From Massilia yuzhufengensis (GTDB lineage: Bacteria; Pseudomonadota; Gammaproteobacteria; Burkholderiales; Burkholderiaceae_D): DNA of 64,000 bases. Numbering within the stretch: the first letter of the stretch is position 1; every line of letters begins with the position of its first letter. This document shows positions 31,784 through 39,850 of this stretch, in pieces. The stretch is from positions 225,377-289,376 of the forward strand of contig NZ_FOLD01000002.1 of assembly GCF_900112225.1 (NCBI RefSeq). Direction: 5' to 3'. The notes beneath the pieces are model-generated. The model saw only the letters and a list, made by a program, of their open reading frames with translations, ran no database searches and was not told the DNA's origin. The position numbers and the translations under genes are program-made.

Positions 31784-31924
31784 TTACTTCCAGCCGCCGG
31801 CGTTCGAGCGGAACTCGACGTGGAAAGGCTTGGCGAGCTCGGCCTGCTTGCGCAGGACATTCAGGGCGCGGCCATTGGCGGTGGCCAGCAGCACGCGGGC
31901 GACGGTGTTCAGGAAATTCTTCAT
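31784..31924 (-). CDS. Small basic protein of unknown function
   Basis: 46 residues beginning MKNFLNTVARVLLATANGRA, an amphipathic or hydrophobic helix, then LNVLRKQAELAKPFHVEF and the Gly-Gly-Trp-Lys C-terminus. ATG 31924 has a strong Shine-Dalgarno GAGGAG seven bases upstream and a terminator follows the stop, so translation is likely in spite of the length. An upstream extension to 32032 is rejected. Function unknown. Confidence 0.6.
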   Translation of the reverse strand: MKNFLNTVARVLLATANGRALNVLRKQAELAKPFHVEFRSNAGGWK

Positions 31925-32069
31925 GTGCGACTCCTCTATTGCCTTGCAAAAACAGCAAGGCCAACGGTAACAATGCGACCGCGAATGCGATCCTATGTCA
32001 CTGTTATATAGGCGAGCCGGGCAACTTTCCAATTCCGATTGGCAATACCAGACATACGATTGATGAATG

Positions 32070-32999
32070 TTATTCGAGCTGCCTCCCTAGCCAAGAGCGT
32101 ATCCCGTCCAGCGAGCGGAATTCGGTAACGGAACGGCAAGCGATCTGCGGGTGGCGCGCCTGCAACATGCGCGACAGGGCGGCGCCCGGCCCGAGTTCGA
32201 GCGCCACCGTCGCGCCGGCCTCGCTGCAAGCGTCCATGCAATCTTTCCAGCGGATCGGCTCGGCGATCTGGCGCGACAGGTCGCCCACCGCGCGGCCTGC
32301 CCCGTGCACCGGCTCGGCCGAAATACCCGACAGGACGGGAAACGCCGGCGCCGACCAGCGCTGTTGTTCCAACACTGCCGCGAACGGCTCCACCGCGCCC
32401 TGCAGCAAGGGCGTGTGCGACGCCACCTCCACCGGCAGCACCGTGGCCCGGCCACCCGCCGCAACGGCGGCCTGCGCCAGCGCGTCGCGCTGCGCGGCAG
32501 GGCCGCCGGCCACCAGCGCGTCGTCGCCGGTGACGATCGCGGCGTGGAAACCGCAGCGGCGCAACAGTGTGTCGACACTCCCATCGGGCAGGCCGGACAG
32601 CGCGACCATGCCCTGGGGCGGCCCGCCCGCCGCGCAGGCGTCCATCAGCCGGGCGCGCTCGATGGCCAGCTTGACGGCGTCCACAGGGGCGAGCGCGCCA
32701 GCCACGCCGTAGGCGGCGAGCTCGCCGATGCTGTAGCCGGCCACCAGCGCCGCTTGCGCCCCTGCTGCGCCCAGTGCGGTCCACATGGCCAGCGTGGCGG
32801 CGACGATCGATGGCTGCGCCACCGCGTTGGCAAAGCGCGCCGGCCCTTCCACTGCGGCCCGCAGCGGTCCCGCCAGTGCGGGATCGGCGAACCAGTCGTC
32901 GAGCAGGCGGGCGGCGGCCGGATCGCTGCGCGCCATGTCGAACATGCCAGGATGCTGGGTGCCCTGCCCCGGGCACAGGATGACGAGCCGGCCCGCCAT
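32070..32999 (-). CDS. mdcH: Malonate decarboxylase epsilon subunit (malonyl-S-ACP:acetyl transferase)
   Basis: 309-residue FabD-like acyltransferase. GQGTQ at 11-15, nucleophile Ser90 in GYSIGE and catalytic His195 in ASHTPLL are all present. In biotin-independent malonate decarboxylase it loads malonyl onto the MdcC prosthetic group. It begins one base after the stop of mdcB. The alpha, beta, gamma and carrier subunits (mdcA, C, D, E) are absent nearby, so its role here is uncertain unless those genes are elsewhere. A general FabD-like malonyltransferase is the alternative, but the neighbours favour MdcH. Confidence 0.85.
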   Translation of the reverse strand: MAGRLVILCPGQGTQHPGMFDMARSDPAAARLLDDWFADPALAGPLRAAVEGPARFANAVAQPSIVAATLAMWTALGAAGAQAALVAGYSIGELAAYGVAGALAPVDAVKLAIERARLMDACAAGGPPQGMVALSGLPDGSVDTLLRRCGFHAAIVTGDDALVAGGPAAQRDALAQAAVAAGGRATVLPVEVASHTPLLQGAVEPFAAVLEQQRWSAPAFPVLSGISAEPVHGAGRAVGDLSRQIAEPIRWKDCMDACSEAGATVALELGPGAALSRMLQARHPQIACRSVTEFRSLDGIRSWLGRQLE

Positions 33000-33000
33000 G

Positions 33001-33921
33001 CTAGGGCGCCCCGTCGCACACCGACTGCAGCAGGCACACCGCCCCCAGCAGGTCGGCGGCGCCGCCCGGCGACAGGCGCGCGGCGCTGAAGCTGCGGTGG
33101 CTGGCCAGCGCGCGCGCTTCCCAGTCGGGCGCCGCCGTGGCGCCGCGCGCGATGAAGGCGCGGGCCTGGCGCCGCACCGCCAGCGCACCGCCCGAGCCGC
33201 CGCGGTGGTAGACGTTGGTGTCGCTGATGTGCGCCATCAGGGCGAACAGCGCATCGATCCGCGCCTCGCGCAGCGCGCGCCCGGCCGCGAGCGCACGGCG
33301 CAGCGCCGGCAGGCCGACCCCGAACACCGAGGGGAAGCCACGGGCGCCCTCTTCGCGCGCGCCGCTGGCGGCGTAGCGCTGGCGCGCCTCGACACCGTGC
33401 GAATGCGCGTGGACGTCGCCGCTGTGGGCGCCCAGTTCGCGGCCCCAGTTTGCCAGCAGCGTGGCCTGGATGTTTACTGGCTCGAGCGCGATGCCCTGCG
33501 CGCGGCAGTGGCCGATGGCCGCGCACAGCAGGCCGCGGCAGAAGATGGCGCCGCGGTGGGTGTTGATGCCGCCGGTTGCGCGCAGCATCCGCGCTTCGGC
33601 CTCGATGCCCAGGCGCTTGAGTTCATGGAAGGACGCGTCCTGCATGCCGGCCGCCACGATGCGCAGGAAGTAGCGGCGCAGCGCGAACATGCTGCGCATG
33701 AAGGTGGCGGCGTCCATGTCGGTGTGGCTGCCGTTGTCCACCAGCGAGACCAGCCCGGGTTTTGGGTACAGGGCCAGCTCGGCATGCAGGCTGCGCACCG
33801 CGAGGCGCGCGACCTGCTGGCAGAATGCCCGGCCGGCGCCGGCGCCGGACAGGTCGGAAGGCCGGCCGACCGGCGCCCAGGCGGGTTTGGCGGCGTGGCC
33901 GTGCATCGTCAGTTCAGCCAT
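33001..33921 (-). CDS. mdcB: Triphosphoribosyl-dephospho-CoA synthase
   Basis: 306-residue CitG/MdcB-family enzyme that makes the precursor of the malonate decarboxylase prosthetic group from ATP and dephospho-CoA. Family lines visible: LYPKPGLVSLVDNGSHTDMD, GGINTHRGAIF, and ISDTNVYHRGG. Length is normal and the gene is intact. Its start overlaps the end of the mdcG remnant by 13 bp and its stop is one base from mdcH, the usual tight mdc arrangement. The partner transferase MdcG is truncated, so the product has no obvious acceptor pathway in this window. Confidence 0.88.
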   Translation of the reverse strand: MAELTMHGHAAKPAWAPVGRPSDLSGAGAGRAFCQQVARLAVRSLHAELALYPKPGLVSLVDNGSHTDMDAATFMRSMFALRRYFLRIVAAGMQDASFHELKRLGIEAEARMLRATGGINTHRGAIFCRGLLCAAIGHCRAQGIALEPVNIQATLLANWGRELGAHSGDVHAHSHGVEARQRYAASGAREEGARGFPSVFGVGLPALRRALAAGRALREARIDALFALMAHISDTNVYHRGGSGGALAVRRQARAFIARGATAAPDWEARALASHRSFSAARLSPGGAADLLGAVCLLQSVCDGAP

Positions 33922-34183
33922 GCCTGCCCTTCCAGCGTCGCGATCAGGTCATCTGGCGCGACCAGTGCCACCCGGTCCAGCCCTTTCGCCAGCACCCGCG
34001 TGCCCGGTGCACTGTCGAAGGCCGCGTGCAGCTCTTTCCAGGCTACCGCACGTCCGTCCGCGAACACGATTTCGCCGTCAAGCGGCAGCTTCTCCGCGTG
34101 CCGGGCCAGCAGCGCCAGCCCTGCCGCCAGCTGTTCGCGGTTCTGCGGACGCAGCAGCAGGCGCTCGGGGGCGGATGTTTACT
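33909..34183 (-). pseudogene. mdcG: mdcG remnant (phosphoribosyl-dephospho-CoA transferase, C-terminal third)
   Basis: About 90 open codons with no start, ending TGA at 33911-33909. The translation LPLDGEIVFADGRAVAWKEL, then VLAKGLDRVALV matches the conserved C-terminus of MdcG/CitX-like transferases. Upstream of codon ACA near 34183 the frame meets TAA and TGA, and the sequence changes to non-coding REP-containing DNA. The missing N-terminal part holds much of the catalytic region, so the gene is dead. Confidence 0.75.
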
Positions 34184-34439
34184 TTCAGCGGAACTATCGG
34201 GGGTAAACGTAAACCATCGTCGCGTGCCACCGCCCCGTGCCGCGGCCACGTATCTATGAACGTCGTACCGGCGCAGGCCGGAACAATGCCACTGGCATTG
34301 TTCCGCCCTATTCCGTAGCGCAGCCACTTACTTCACGCGCAAGCGGTATGCGACAAAATTAGGTACCGGCCTTCGCCGGTACGACGGTCTCACGGGTAAC
34401 GACTATCGATTCACGTTACGACGGTTTTGCGCTTAGTGG
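34184..34439. repeat. Deletion scar region with REP-like palindrome pair
   Basis: This 256-bp gap between the mdcG remnant and mdcR contains no gene. Two REP-like copies of opposite orientation lie at 34258-34284 (ACGTCGTACCGGCGCAGGCC) and 34362-34390 (GGTACCGGCCTTCGCCGGTA). The stretch 34184-34220 has a weak inverted repeat around GTTTAC/GTAAAC. Probably marks where mdcA-mdcE and the start of mdcG were lost. Confidence 0.65.
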
Positions 34440-35348
34440 TCAGCCATGCTTGAGCATCCTGCACACCGCCGCCAGCGCCAGCAGATTCGGATCCCGCTCC
34501 CGTACCCGCAAGAAGCTCAGCCCGATGGTCTGGCGCATCCCGTAGTCGGGTTTTAACGGAATCAGCTGCACCTTGTCGCCGAACGCCCCGCGCACCCGCC
34601 CCGGCAGCAGCGTGTAGCCAATCCCCGCCCCCACCAGGTTCATCAGCGAGAAGATATCCCCCACCCGCGTGACGATGGTCGGCGCGAAGCCGGCGATGCG
34701 GAACGCCTCCTGGAAGCCGGAAAAGGTCACGAAACCATCCCGCAGGCACACGAACTTCTCGTTGGCGCAATCGTGCAGGTCGACTTCTTCCATGCCGGCA
34801 TAGGGCGAGCCGGCCGGCGCCGCGAAGAACACTTCGTCCTCGAACAGCGCGATCGACTCCACCTCGGGATCGGGCTCGGGAATGGCGATGAGCGCTGCAT
34901 CGATCGCATTCTGCTTGAGCTTGTGCAGCAGGTCGGCGTTCGAGCCCAGCACCAGTTCGGTCTCGAGTTCCTGCTTGCGCAGCTTGATGCCGAGGATGAC
35001 TTTCGGGATGATCCCGGTGGTAAGCGAATACAGCGAGCCGATCTTGAGGTGGTCGGCCGAATAGCCGGCCGCCGAGCGGGTGGCGGCGATGCCGTCGGCC
35101 ATGAGTTTCAGGACGTCGCGGCTGACCTCGGCCAGCACCTGGGCGGCCTCGTTCGGGATCAGGTTGCGGCCCTGCAGGCTGAACAGCTGGCAGCTCATCG
35201 CCTCTTCCAGCGAGTGCAGGGCGCGGTGCACGCTGACCGCGCTGATGTCGAGCATGCGCGCGGCGGCGTTCAGGTTGCCGCCCTCCATGTAGGCCAGCAG
35301 GACTTCCAGCTTGCGGAAGCTGATGTCTTCGCTGATGCGGGTGATCAT
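34440..35348 (-). CDS. LysR-type regulator, MdcR-like
   Basis: 302 residues. N-terminal winged HTH (about 8-65: NLNAAARMLDISAVSVHRAL) and a C-terminal effector domain. Lines such as SVHRALHSLEEA, GFVTFSGFQEAFRIAGFAP, IVTRVGDIFSLMNLVGAGIG and the end RERDPNLLALAAVCRML are those of MdcR, the malonate-responsive activator of mdc operons. It is intact although the decarboxylase genes next to it are gone, so it may be an orphan or control malonate genes elsewhere. ATG 35348 overlaps the stop of the upstream LysR gene by 4 bp (ATGA). Confidence 0.88.
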   Translation of the reverse strand: MITRISEDISFRKLEVLLAYMEGGNLNAAARMLDISAVSVHRALHSLEEAMSCQLFSLQGRNLIPNEAAQVLAEVSRDVLKLMADGIAATRSAAGYSADHLKIGSLYSLTTGIIPKVILGIKLRKQELETELVLGSNADLLHKLKQNAIDAALIAIPEPDPEVESIALFEDEVFFAAPAGSPYAGMEEVDLHDCANEKFVCLRDGFVTFSGFQEAFRIAGFAPTIVTRVGDIFSLMNLVGAGIGYTLLPGRVRGAFGDKVQLIPLKPDYGMRQTIGLSFLRVRERDPNLLALAAVCRMLKHG

Positions 35349-36274
35349 GCCAGCCTCTGCAAGGGATGCGGCGCGCCGCCCTGCACGAACAGGTCGGGGT
35401 GGCTTTCCGCGCATTCGCGCAGCAGGTCCCACACGATTTTCACCCGCCGCAGCCGGTACAGGTCGGTGGGCGCGGCCAGCCAGAACGCGCGCTCGGCCTG
35501 GAAACCGGGCAGCACCCGCACCAGCCTGCCATTGTCCGGCACCGCGTACGGCGGGGCCATCATCAGGCCCATGCCGAGCGAGGCGGCTTCCAGCTGGGCC
35601 GTCATGCCCGAGCAGCACATGCGCCGCCGTGGGGTGAAGCCCAGCTCGTTCAGGTAGGAAAGCTCGCGGCTGGCCAGCCGGTCCTGCACGTAGTCGACGA
35701 AGTCGTGCCCGGCCAGGTCTTGCTGGGTACGGATCGGCGGGTGCTTGGCCAGGTAGATCGGCGAGGCGTACAGGTAGAAGTGGAAGGAGGCCAGCCGGGT
35801 CACCATGTAGCGACCGGTGGTGGGGGCGTCCATCGTCACCCCGAGGTCGGCCTCGCGGTTGGCCAGGTTGGCAAAGCTGGGCAGGGCCAGCAGGTCGATC
35901 GACAGGTCGGGATGCTGGTCCAGCAAAGTAGCCAGCAGCGGCGCCACCACCCGCACGCCGAACACTTCCGGCACCCCGAGCCGCACCACCCCGTGGGCCG
36001 CCACTTCGGCTCCGCCGATCTGCTCGGCCGCGGCCAGCGCCGCCCCTTCCATCGCCTCGGCATGCGGCAGCAGCGCCTGGCCGACCTCGGTCAGCTCGTA
36101 GCCTTCGCGCGAACGGTCGAACAGCGTGGTCTCCAACTGGGATTCGAGGCGGTCGATGCGGCGCGCCACGGTGGTGTGCTCCACCTCCAGCCGGCGCGAG
36201 GCGCCGGACAGGGTGCCGGCGCGTGCCAGCTCCAGGAAGAAACGCAGGTCGGTCCATTCAGGCAGCGTATTCAT
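35345..36274 (-). CDS. LysR-type transcriptional regulator
   Basis: 309 residues. HTH (about 15-55: LSGASRRLEVEHTTVARRID) and periplasmic-binding-like effector domain. It belongs to the LysR subgroup whose HTH starts WTDLRFFLELARAGT, often regulators of neighbouring catabolic or transport genes. It is divergent from the TonB receptor gene, with GTGCAC-containing dyads between them, and is coupled to the MdcR-like gene downstream. Likely regulator of the TonB/hydrolase/ABC cluster; the inducer is unknown. Confidence 0.9.
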   Translation of the reverse strand: MNTLPEWTDLRFFLELARAGTLSGASRRLEVEHTTVARRIDRLESQLETTLFDRSREGYELTEVGQALLPHAEAMEGAALAAAEQIGGAEVAAHGVVRLGVPEVFGVRVVAPLLATLLDQHPDLSIDLLALPSFANLANREADLGVTMDAPTTGRYMVTRLASFHFYLYASPIYLAKHPPIRTQQDLAGHDFVDYVQDRLASRELSYLNELGFTPRRRMCCSGMTAQLEAASLGMGLMMAPPYAVPDNGRLVRVLPGFQAERAFWLAAPTDLYRLRRVKIVWDLLRECAESHPDLFVQGGAPHPLQRLA

Positions 36275-36307
36275 TGGGCAACTTGTTTAATATCAAGATG
36301 ACATATT

Positions 36308-36442
36308 GTGCACCAGTGCACATTCCCCCTGCAATCATTTGACGCATTGCCCCTGCGGCCGCGCAGATTCGGTGCGCGTACCGACAATCCGCCCCGGCGC
36401 CCCACGCACAGCACTGGTGCAGCGAGCTGTGCATTTTTGCAC
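36308..36442. promoter_or_regulatory. Candidate LysR operator dyads in the divergent LysR/TonB region
   Basis: Within the 273-bp intergenic region, GTGCACCAGTGCAC (36308-36321) is a palindrome pair close to the LysR start. GCACTGGTGCA (36411-36421) repeats it in inverted form, and GTGCATTTTTGCAC (36429-36442) is a further dyad. Such spaced dyads between a LysR gene and its divergent target are typical of operators. No -10/-35 pair is clear. Confidence 0.45.
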
Positions 36443-36547
36443 AAAGGGGTGGGCGATTGTTGACTATCGAAGCAAACCCAAGCAAGGCACACTGCTCAGC
36501 ATGCGAAAACCTGAACGCATGCCGCTATCAAAAATGAGGAGACATCG

Positions 36548-38833
36548 ATGCGTCTGACCAAGAATAAACTGAAGCTGCTGAACCCTGCCATCCAGTCCGC
36601 CGTGGCCCTGCTCGTCCTCTCGGGCGGCAATGTCGTCCACGCCCAGGACACAGGCGCCGCACCCGTCGCGACCAGCGAAGAAGCCGTCAACAAGGTCGTC
36701 GTGACCGCCCGCCGCCGCGAGGAAACCCTGCAGGACGTGCCAGTCTCGGTCACCGCCTTCAGCGCCGACCAGCTGTCCAAGGTGGCCACGCCGGACATCA
36801 CCGCCCTCGCGGTGGCCCTGCCGAACACCACCCTGAAAGCCTCGCGCGCCACCAATTCCACCCTCACCGCCTTCATCCGCGGCGTCGGCCAGGCCGACCC
36901 GCTGGCCGGCTTCGAGGCAGGCGTGGGCATCTACATCGACGACATCTACCTGGCCCGCCCGCAGGCGGCCGTGGCCGACATCTATGACGTCGAACGCATC
37001 GAAGTGCTGCGCGGCCCACAGGGCACGCTGTACGGCCGCAACACCATCGGCGGCGCCGTCAAGTACGTGACCCGCAAGCTGGCCCCGAAAACCGATGCCC
37101 GCCTGCGCGCCACCATCGGCGAATTCGGCCAGAAGGAAATCGTCGCCACCGCCAGCACCCCGATCTCGGAAACCGCCCGCATCGGCGGCACCTTCGCCCG
37201 CTTCAAGCGCGACGGCTTCGGCAAGAACCTCACCACCGGCGGCGAGAACTACGACAAGGATGTGACCGCGGCGCGCCTGTCGGCCGAGTTCACCCCGAAC
37301 CAGGACCTGTTCATCCGCATCGCCGGCGACCTGACGCAAGACGATTCCAGCCCGAAGAACGGCCACCGCCTGATCGTCGGCCGCACCAGCGGCGCCCCGA
37401 TCCTGGGCAACGTGTTCGACACCCGCGCCAACCTGATGAAGGCCCTGGGCCAGGACCAGGAAGTCAAGGCGCACGGCGTCTCGGCCACCGTGGAATACAC
37501 CATCAACAACGAATGGTCGGTCAAATCGATTACCGCGTCGCGCAAGGACAAGTCGTACGCGCCGATCGACTTCGATTCGCTGGCCGTGGTCGACATGGAA
37601 GTGCCGGCCCTGTACACCAACAAGCAGTTCAGCCAGGAATTCAACCTTACCTACAATGGCGAGCGCCTGCAGGGCGTGGCCGGCATCTACTACATCGACG
37701 CCAACGCCTTCAACAAGTTCGACACCATCCTGGCCGGCGCGGTTCCTACCTCGACCTTCACCAGCGGCGACATCGACACCAAGGCCTGGGCCATCTATGC
37801 CGACGGCAGCTATCAGCTCACCGATGGCCTGAGCCTGTCGCTGGGCGGCCGCTACACCGTCGATCAGCGCGATGCCGAAGTGCTGCGCCAAATCTACCTG
37901 GGCGCCGCCGGCAGCCCTGGCCTGGGCAACCCGAGCGCGATCCTGTTCCGCACCGATACCGACCTGCGTGGCGGCGTCTTGAGCCGCAAGGACAAGAAGT
38001 TCACCCCACGCGTGGCCCTGAACTACAAGATGAATGCGGACCACAACGTGTATGCCTCGTACTCCGAAGGCTTCAAGGGCGGCGGCTTCGATCCGCGCCT
38101 GAACGTGGTCGGCACCCGCATTCCGCTGGCGGTGGCCCGCGCCGGCTATGCGCCGGAGACCATCGAGACCTATGAACTGGGCCTCAAGTCCGCGTTCAAT
38201 CGCGGCCGCATCACCACCAACGCGGCGGTGTTCTACAGCGACTACCAGGACGTGCAGATCCCGGGTTCGGTGGCGATCGACACCAACGGCGACGGCCGCG
38301 ACGACAGCTTCGCCGGCGTGACCACCAACGCCGGCAAGGCCAAGATCAAGGGCGCCGAACTGGAGGCCGTGGCCAACCTGACCCCGAACTTCATGGTCGC
38401 CGGCATGTACAGCTACATCGATGCCGAGTACAAGGAATACTTCTCGGCCGGCGTCAACGTGGCAAGCGCGCGCACCTTCCAGAACACCCCGAAGAACTCG
38501 GCCAACCTGCGCGTCAACTACGACATCCCGCTGCCAATCATGGGCCATGGCGGCAAGATCTCGCTGATCGGCAGCGCTTCGTACAAGGGCGCCACCGCCC
38601 AGTTCGAGACCGCCTCGCTGATCGACCAGGAATCGTACAAGCTGTATGACGTTTCCATCGTCTGGACCCGTACCGACGGCCGCGTCCGCGCCGGCCTGCA
38701 TGGCAAGAACCTGGGCGACAAGCACTACAAGACCGGCGGCTACCTGTTCCCGACACTGGGCAACGAGGGTACCCTCACCGCCTTCTACGGCAATCCACGC
38801 CAGGTCTCGGCAACGCTCGAGTACCGCTTCTAA
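36548..38833 (+). CDS. TonB-dependent outer-membrane receptor
   Basis: 761 residues. Signal peptide to about residue 32, a TonB-box-like start NKVVVTARRREE, a plug domain (about 50-155 with the line VERIEVLRGPQGTLYGRNTIGG) and a 22-strand-type barrel ending in the terminal phenylalanine (SATLEYRF). The ARRREETLQDVPVSV opening is shared by many receptors of sphingomonads and oxalobacters for plant or aromatic compounds and not specifically for siderophores. It is divergent from a LysR gene and followed by a hydrolase and an ABC importer in the same direction, so its substrate is probably an organic nutrient. Confidence 0.92.
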   Translation: MRLTKNKLKLLNPAIQSAVALLVLSGGNVVHAQDTGAAPVATSEEAVNKVVVTARRREETLQDVPVSVTAFSADQLSKVATPDITALAVALPNTTLKASRATNSTLTAFIRGVGQADPLAGFEAGVGIYIDDIYLARPQAAVADIYDVERIEVLRGPQGTLYGRNTIGGAVKYVTRKLAPKTDARLRATIGEFGQKEIVATASTPISETARIGGTFARFKRDGFGKNLTTGGENYDKDVTAARLSAEFTPNQDLFIRIAGDLTQDDSSPKNGHRLIVGRTSGAPILGNVFDTRANLMKALGQDQEVKAHGVSATVEYTINNEWSVKSITASRKDKSYAPIDFDSLAVVDMEVPALYTNKQFSQEFNLTYNGERLQGVAGIYYIDANAFNKFDTILAGAVPTSTFTSGDIDTKAWAIYADGSYQLTDGLSLSLGGRYTVDQRDAEVLRQIYLGAAGSPGLGNPSAILFRTDTDLRGGVLSRKDKKFTPRVALNYKMNADHNVYASYSEGFKGGGFDPRLNVVGTRIPLAVARAGYAPETIETYELGLKSAFNRGRITTNAAVFYSDYQDVQIPGSVAIDTNGDGRDDSFAGVTTNAGKAKIKGAELEAVANLTPNFMVAGMYSYIDAEYKEYFSAGVNVASARTFQNTPKNSANLRVNYDIPLPIMGHGGKISLIGSASYKGATAQFETASLIDQESYKLYDVSIVWTRTDGRVRAGLHGKNLGDKHYKTGGYLFPTLGNEGTLTAFYGNPRQVSATLEYRF

Positions 38834-38949
38834 GCACCCGAAGCCACCCGCAGTACTTCCAGGCTGGCGCCTCCCCGGCGCCGGCCGGGGAGCTTGCCGC
38901 CCCACGAACGGCTTCGGCCGACCCGGAACGATTCACAGGATAAGCCAGC

Positions 38950-39822
38950 GTGTCCACCTTCACACCAATCAGCTACGCCAGCAGCGACGCCCTGGCGCTG
39001 TATGCACGCGACTATCCGGCCACCGGCGGGCCGGCCCGGCTGCCGGTCATCTGCATCCATGGCCTGACACGCAATTCGGCCGATTTCGACGAACTGGCCC
39101 CCCTGCTGGCGGCCATGGGCCGGCGCACCATCGCGGTCGACGTGCGCGGCCGCGGCAACTCGGCGCGCGACCCGAATCCCGCCAACTACAACCCGGTGGT
39201 ATATGCCGGCGACATCATCAAGCTGATGGACCAGCTGGGCATCGCCCGCGCGGTCTTCATCGGCACCTCGATGGGCGGCCTGATCACCATGACCCTGGCG
39301 GCGCGCCGGCTCGACCTGATCGCCGCCGCCATCCTCAACGACGTCGGCCCGATCCTGTCGGTACGCGGCCTGCAGCGCATCGCCGGCTACGCGGGCCGCT
39401 GCGGCACGCTGTCGTCCTGGGACGAAGCGGCCGCCTACCTGCGCGACATCAATGCCTGCGCCTTCCCCGCCAACAGCGACGAGGAATGGGGCAAATGGGC
39501 GCGCCGCGCCTTTGAACAGAAGGATGACGGACAGCTGGCTCTGCGTTACGATCCGAACATCGCCACGGCGATCCAGACGGGCAAGCAGCGCCCGACCTCG
39601 CTGGCGGCGCGCATGGCGTTCCGGCGCCTGGCGCGGCGCCGCCCTACCCTGCTGGTGCGCGGCGCCCTGTCCGACCTGGTCGAAGCCGAACAGGCGGACT
39701 GGATGCGCAAGGCCGCGCCGGAACTGCACTATGCCGAAGTACCCGACGTCGGCCACGCGCCCATGCTGACCGAGCCTGCGGCGCTGGATGCGATCCGCCA
39801 GTTCCTGGCCAAGCTACCCTGA
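38950..39822 (+). CDS. Alpha/beta hydrolase
   Basis: 290 residues, cytoplasmic (no signal peptide). Oxyanion motif HG at 37-38 (VICIHGLT), nucleophile elbow GTSMGG with Ser107, likely acid Asp in LSDLVEAEQ near 243 and catalytic His in VGHAPML near 272. Family members cleave esters, lactones or C-C bonds of meta-cleavage products. GTG 38950 has AGGATAAG upstream. It lies between the TonB receptor and the ABC importer genes with short gaps (116 and 28 bp), suggesting that it processes the imported compound. Confidence 0.88.
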   Translation: MSTFTPISYASSDALALYARDYPATGGPARLPVICIHGLTRNSADFDELAPLLAAMGRRTIAVDVRGRGNSARDPNPANYNPVVYAGDIIKLMDQLGIARAVFIGTSMGGLITMTLAARRLDLIAAAILNDVGPILSVRGLQRIAGYAGRCGTLSSWDEAAAYLRDINACAFPANSDEEWGKWARRAFEQKDDGQLALRYDPNIATAIQTGKQRPTSLAARMAFRRLARRRPTLLVRGALSDLVEAEQADWMRKAAPELHYAEVPDVGHAPMLTEPAALDAIRQFLAKLP

Positions 39823-39850
39823 GTAATACCGAGACATCGAGGAGATTTGC

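Noticed and set aside
34184-34220. GTTTAC/GTAAAC inverted segments as insertion-sequence ends
   Set aside because: Matches are short and imperfect, with no transposase or target duplication visible.
38870-38895. GC-rich dyad between the TonB receptor and the hydrolase as a terminator
   Set aside because: No T run follows and the downstream gene is close and co-directional, so termination is not supported.
36464-38905. 813-codon minus-strand frame antisense to the TonB receptor
   Set aside because: Composition is Arg/His/Gly/Val-rich shadow of a GC-rich gene, with no motif or ribosome site; the plus-strand receptor has full domain architecture.
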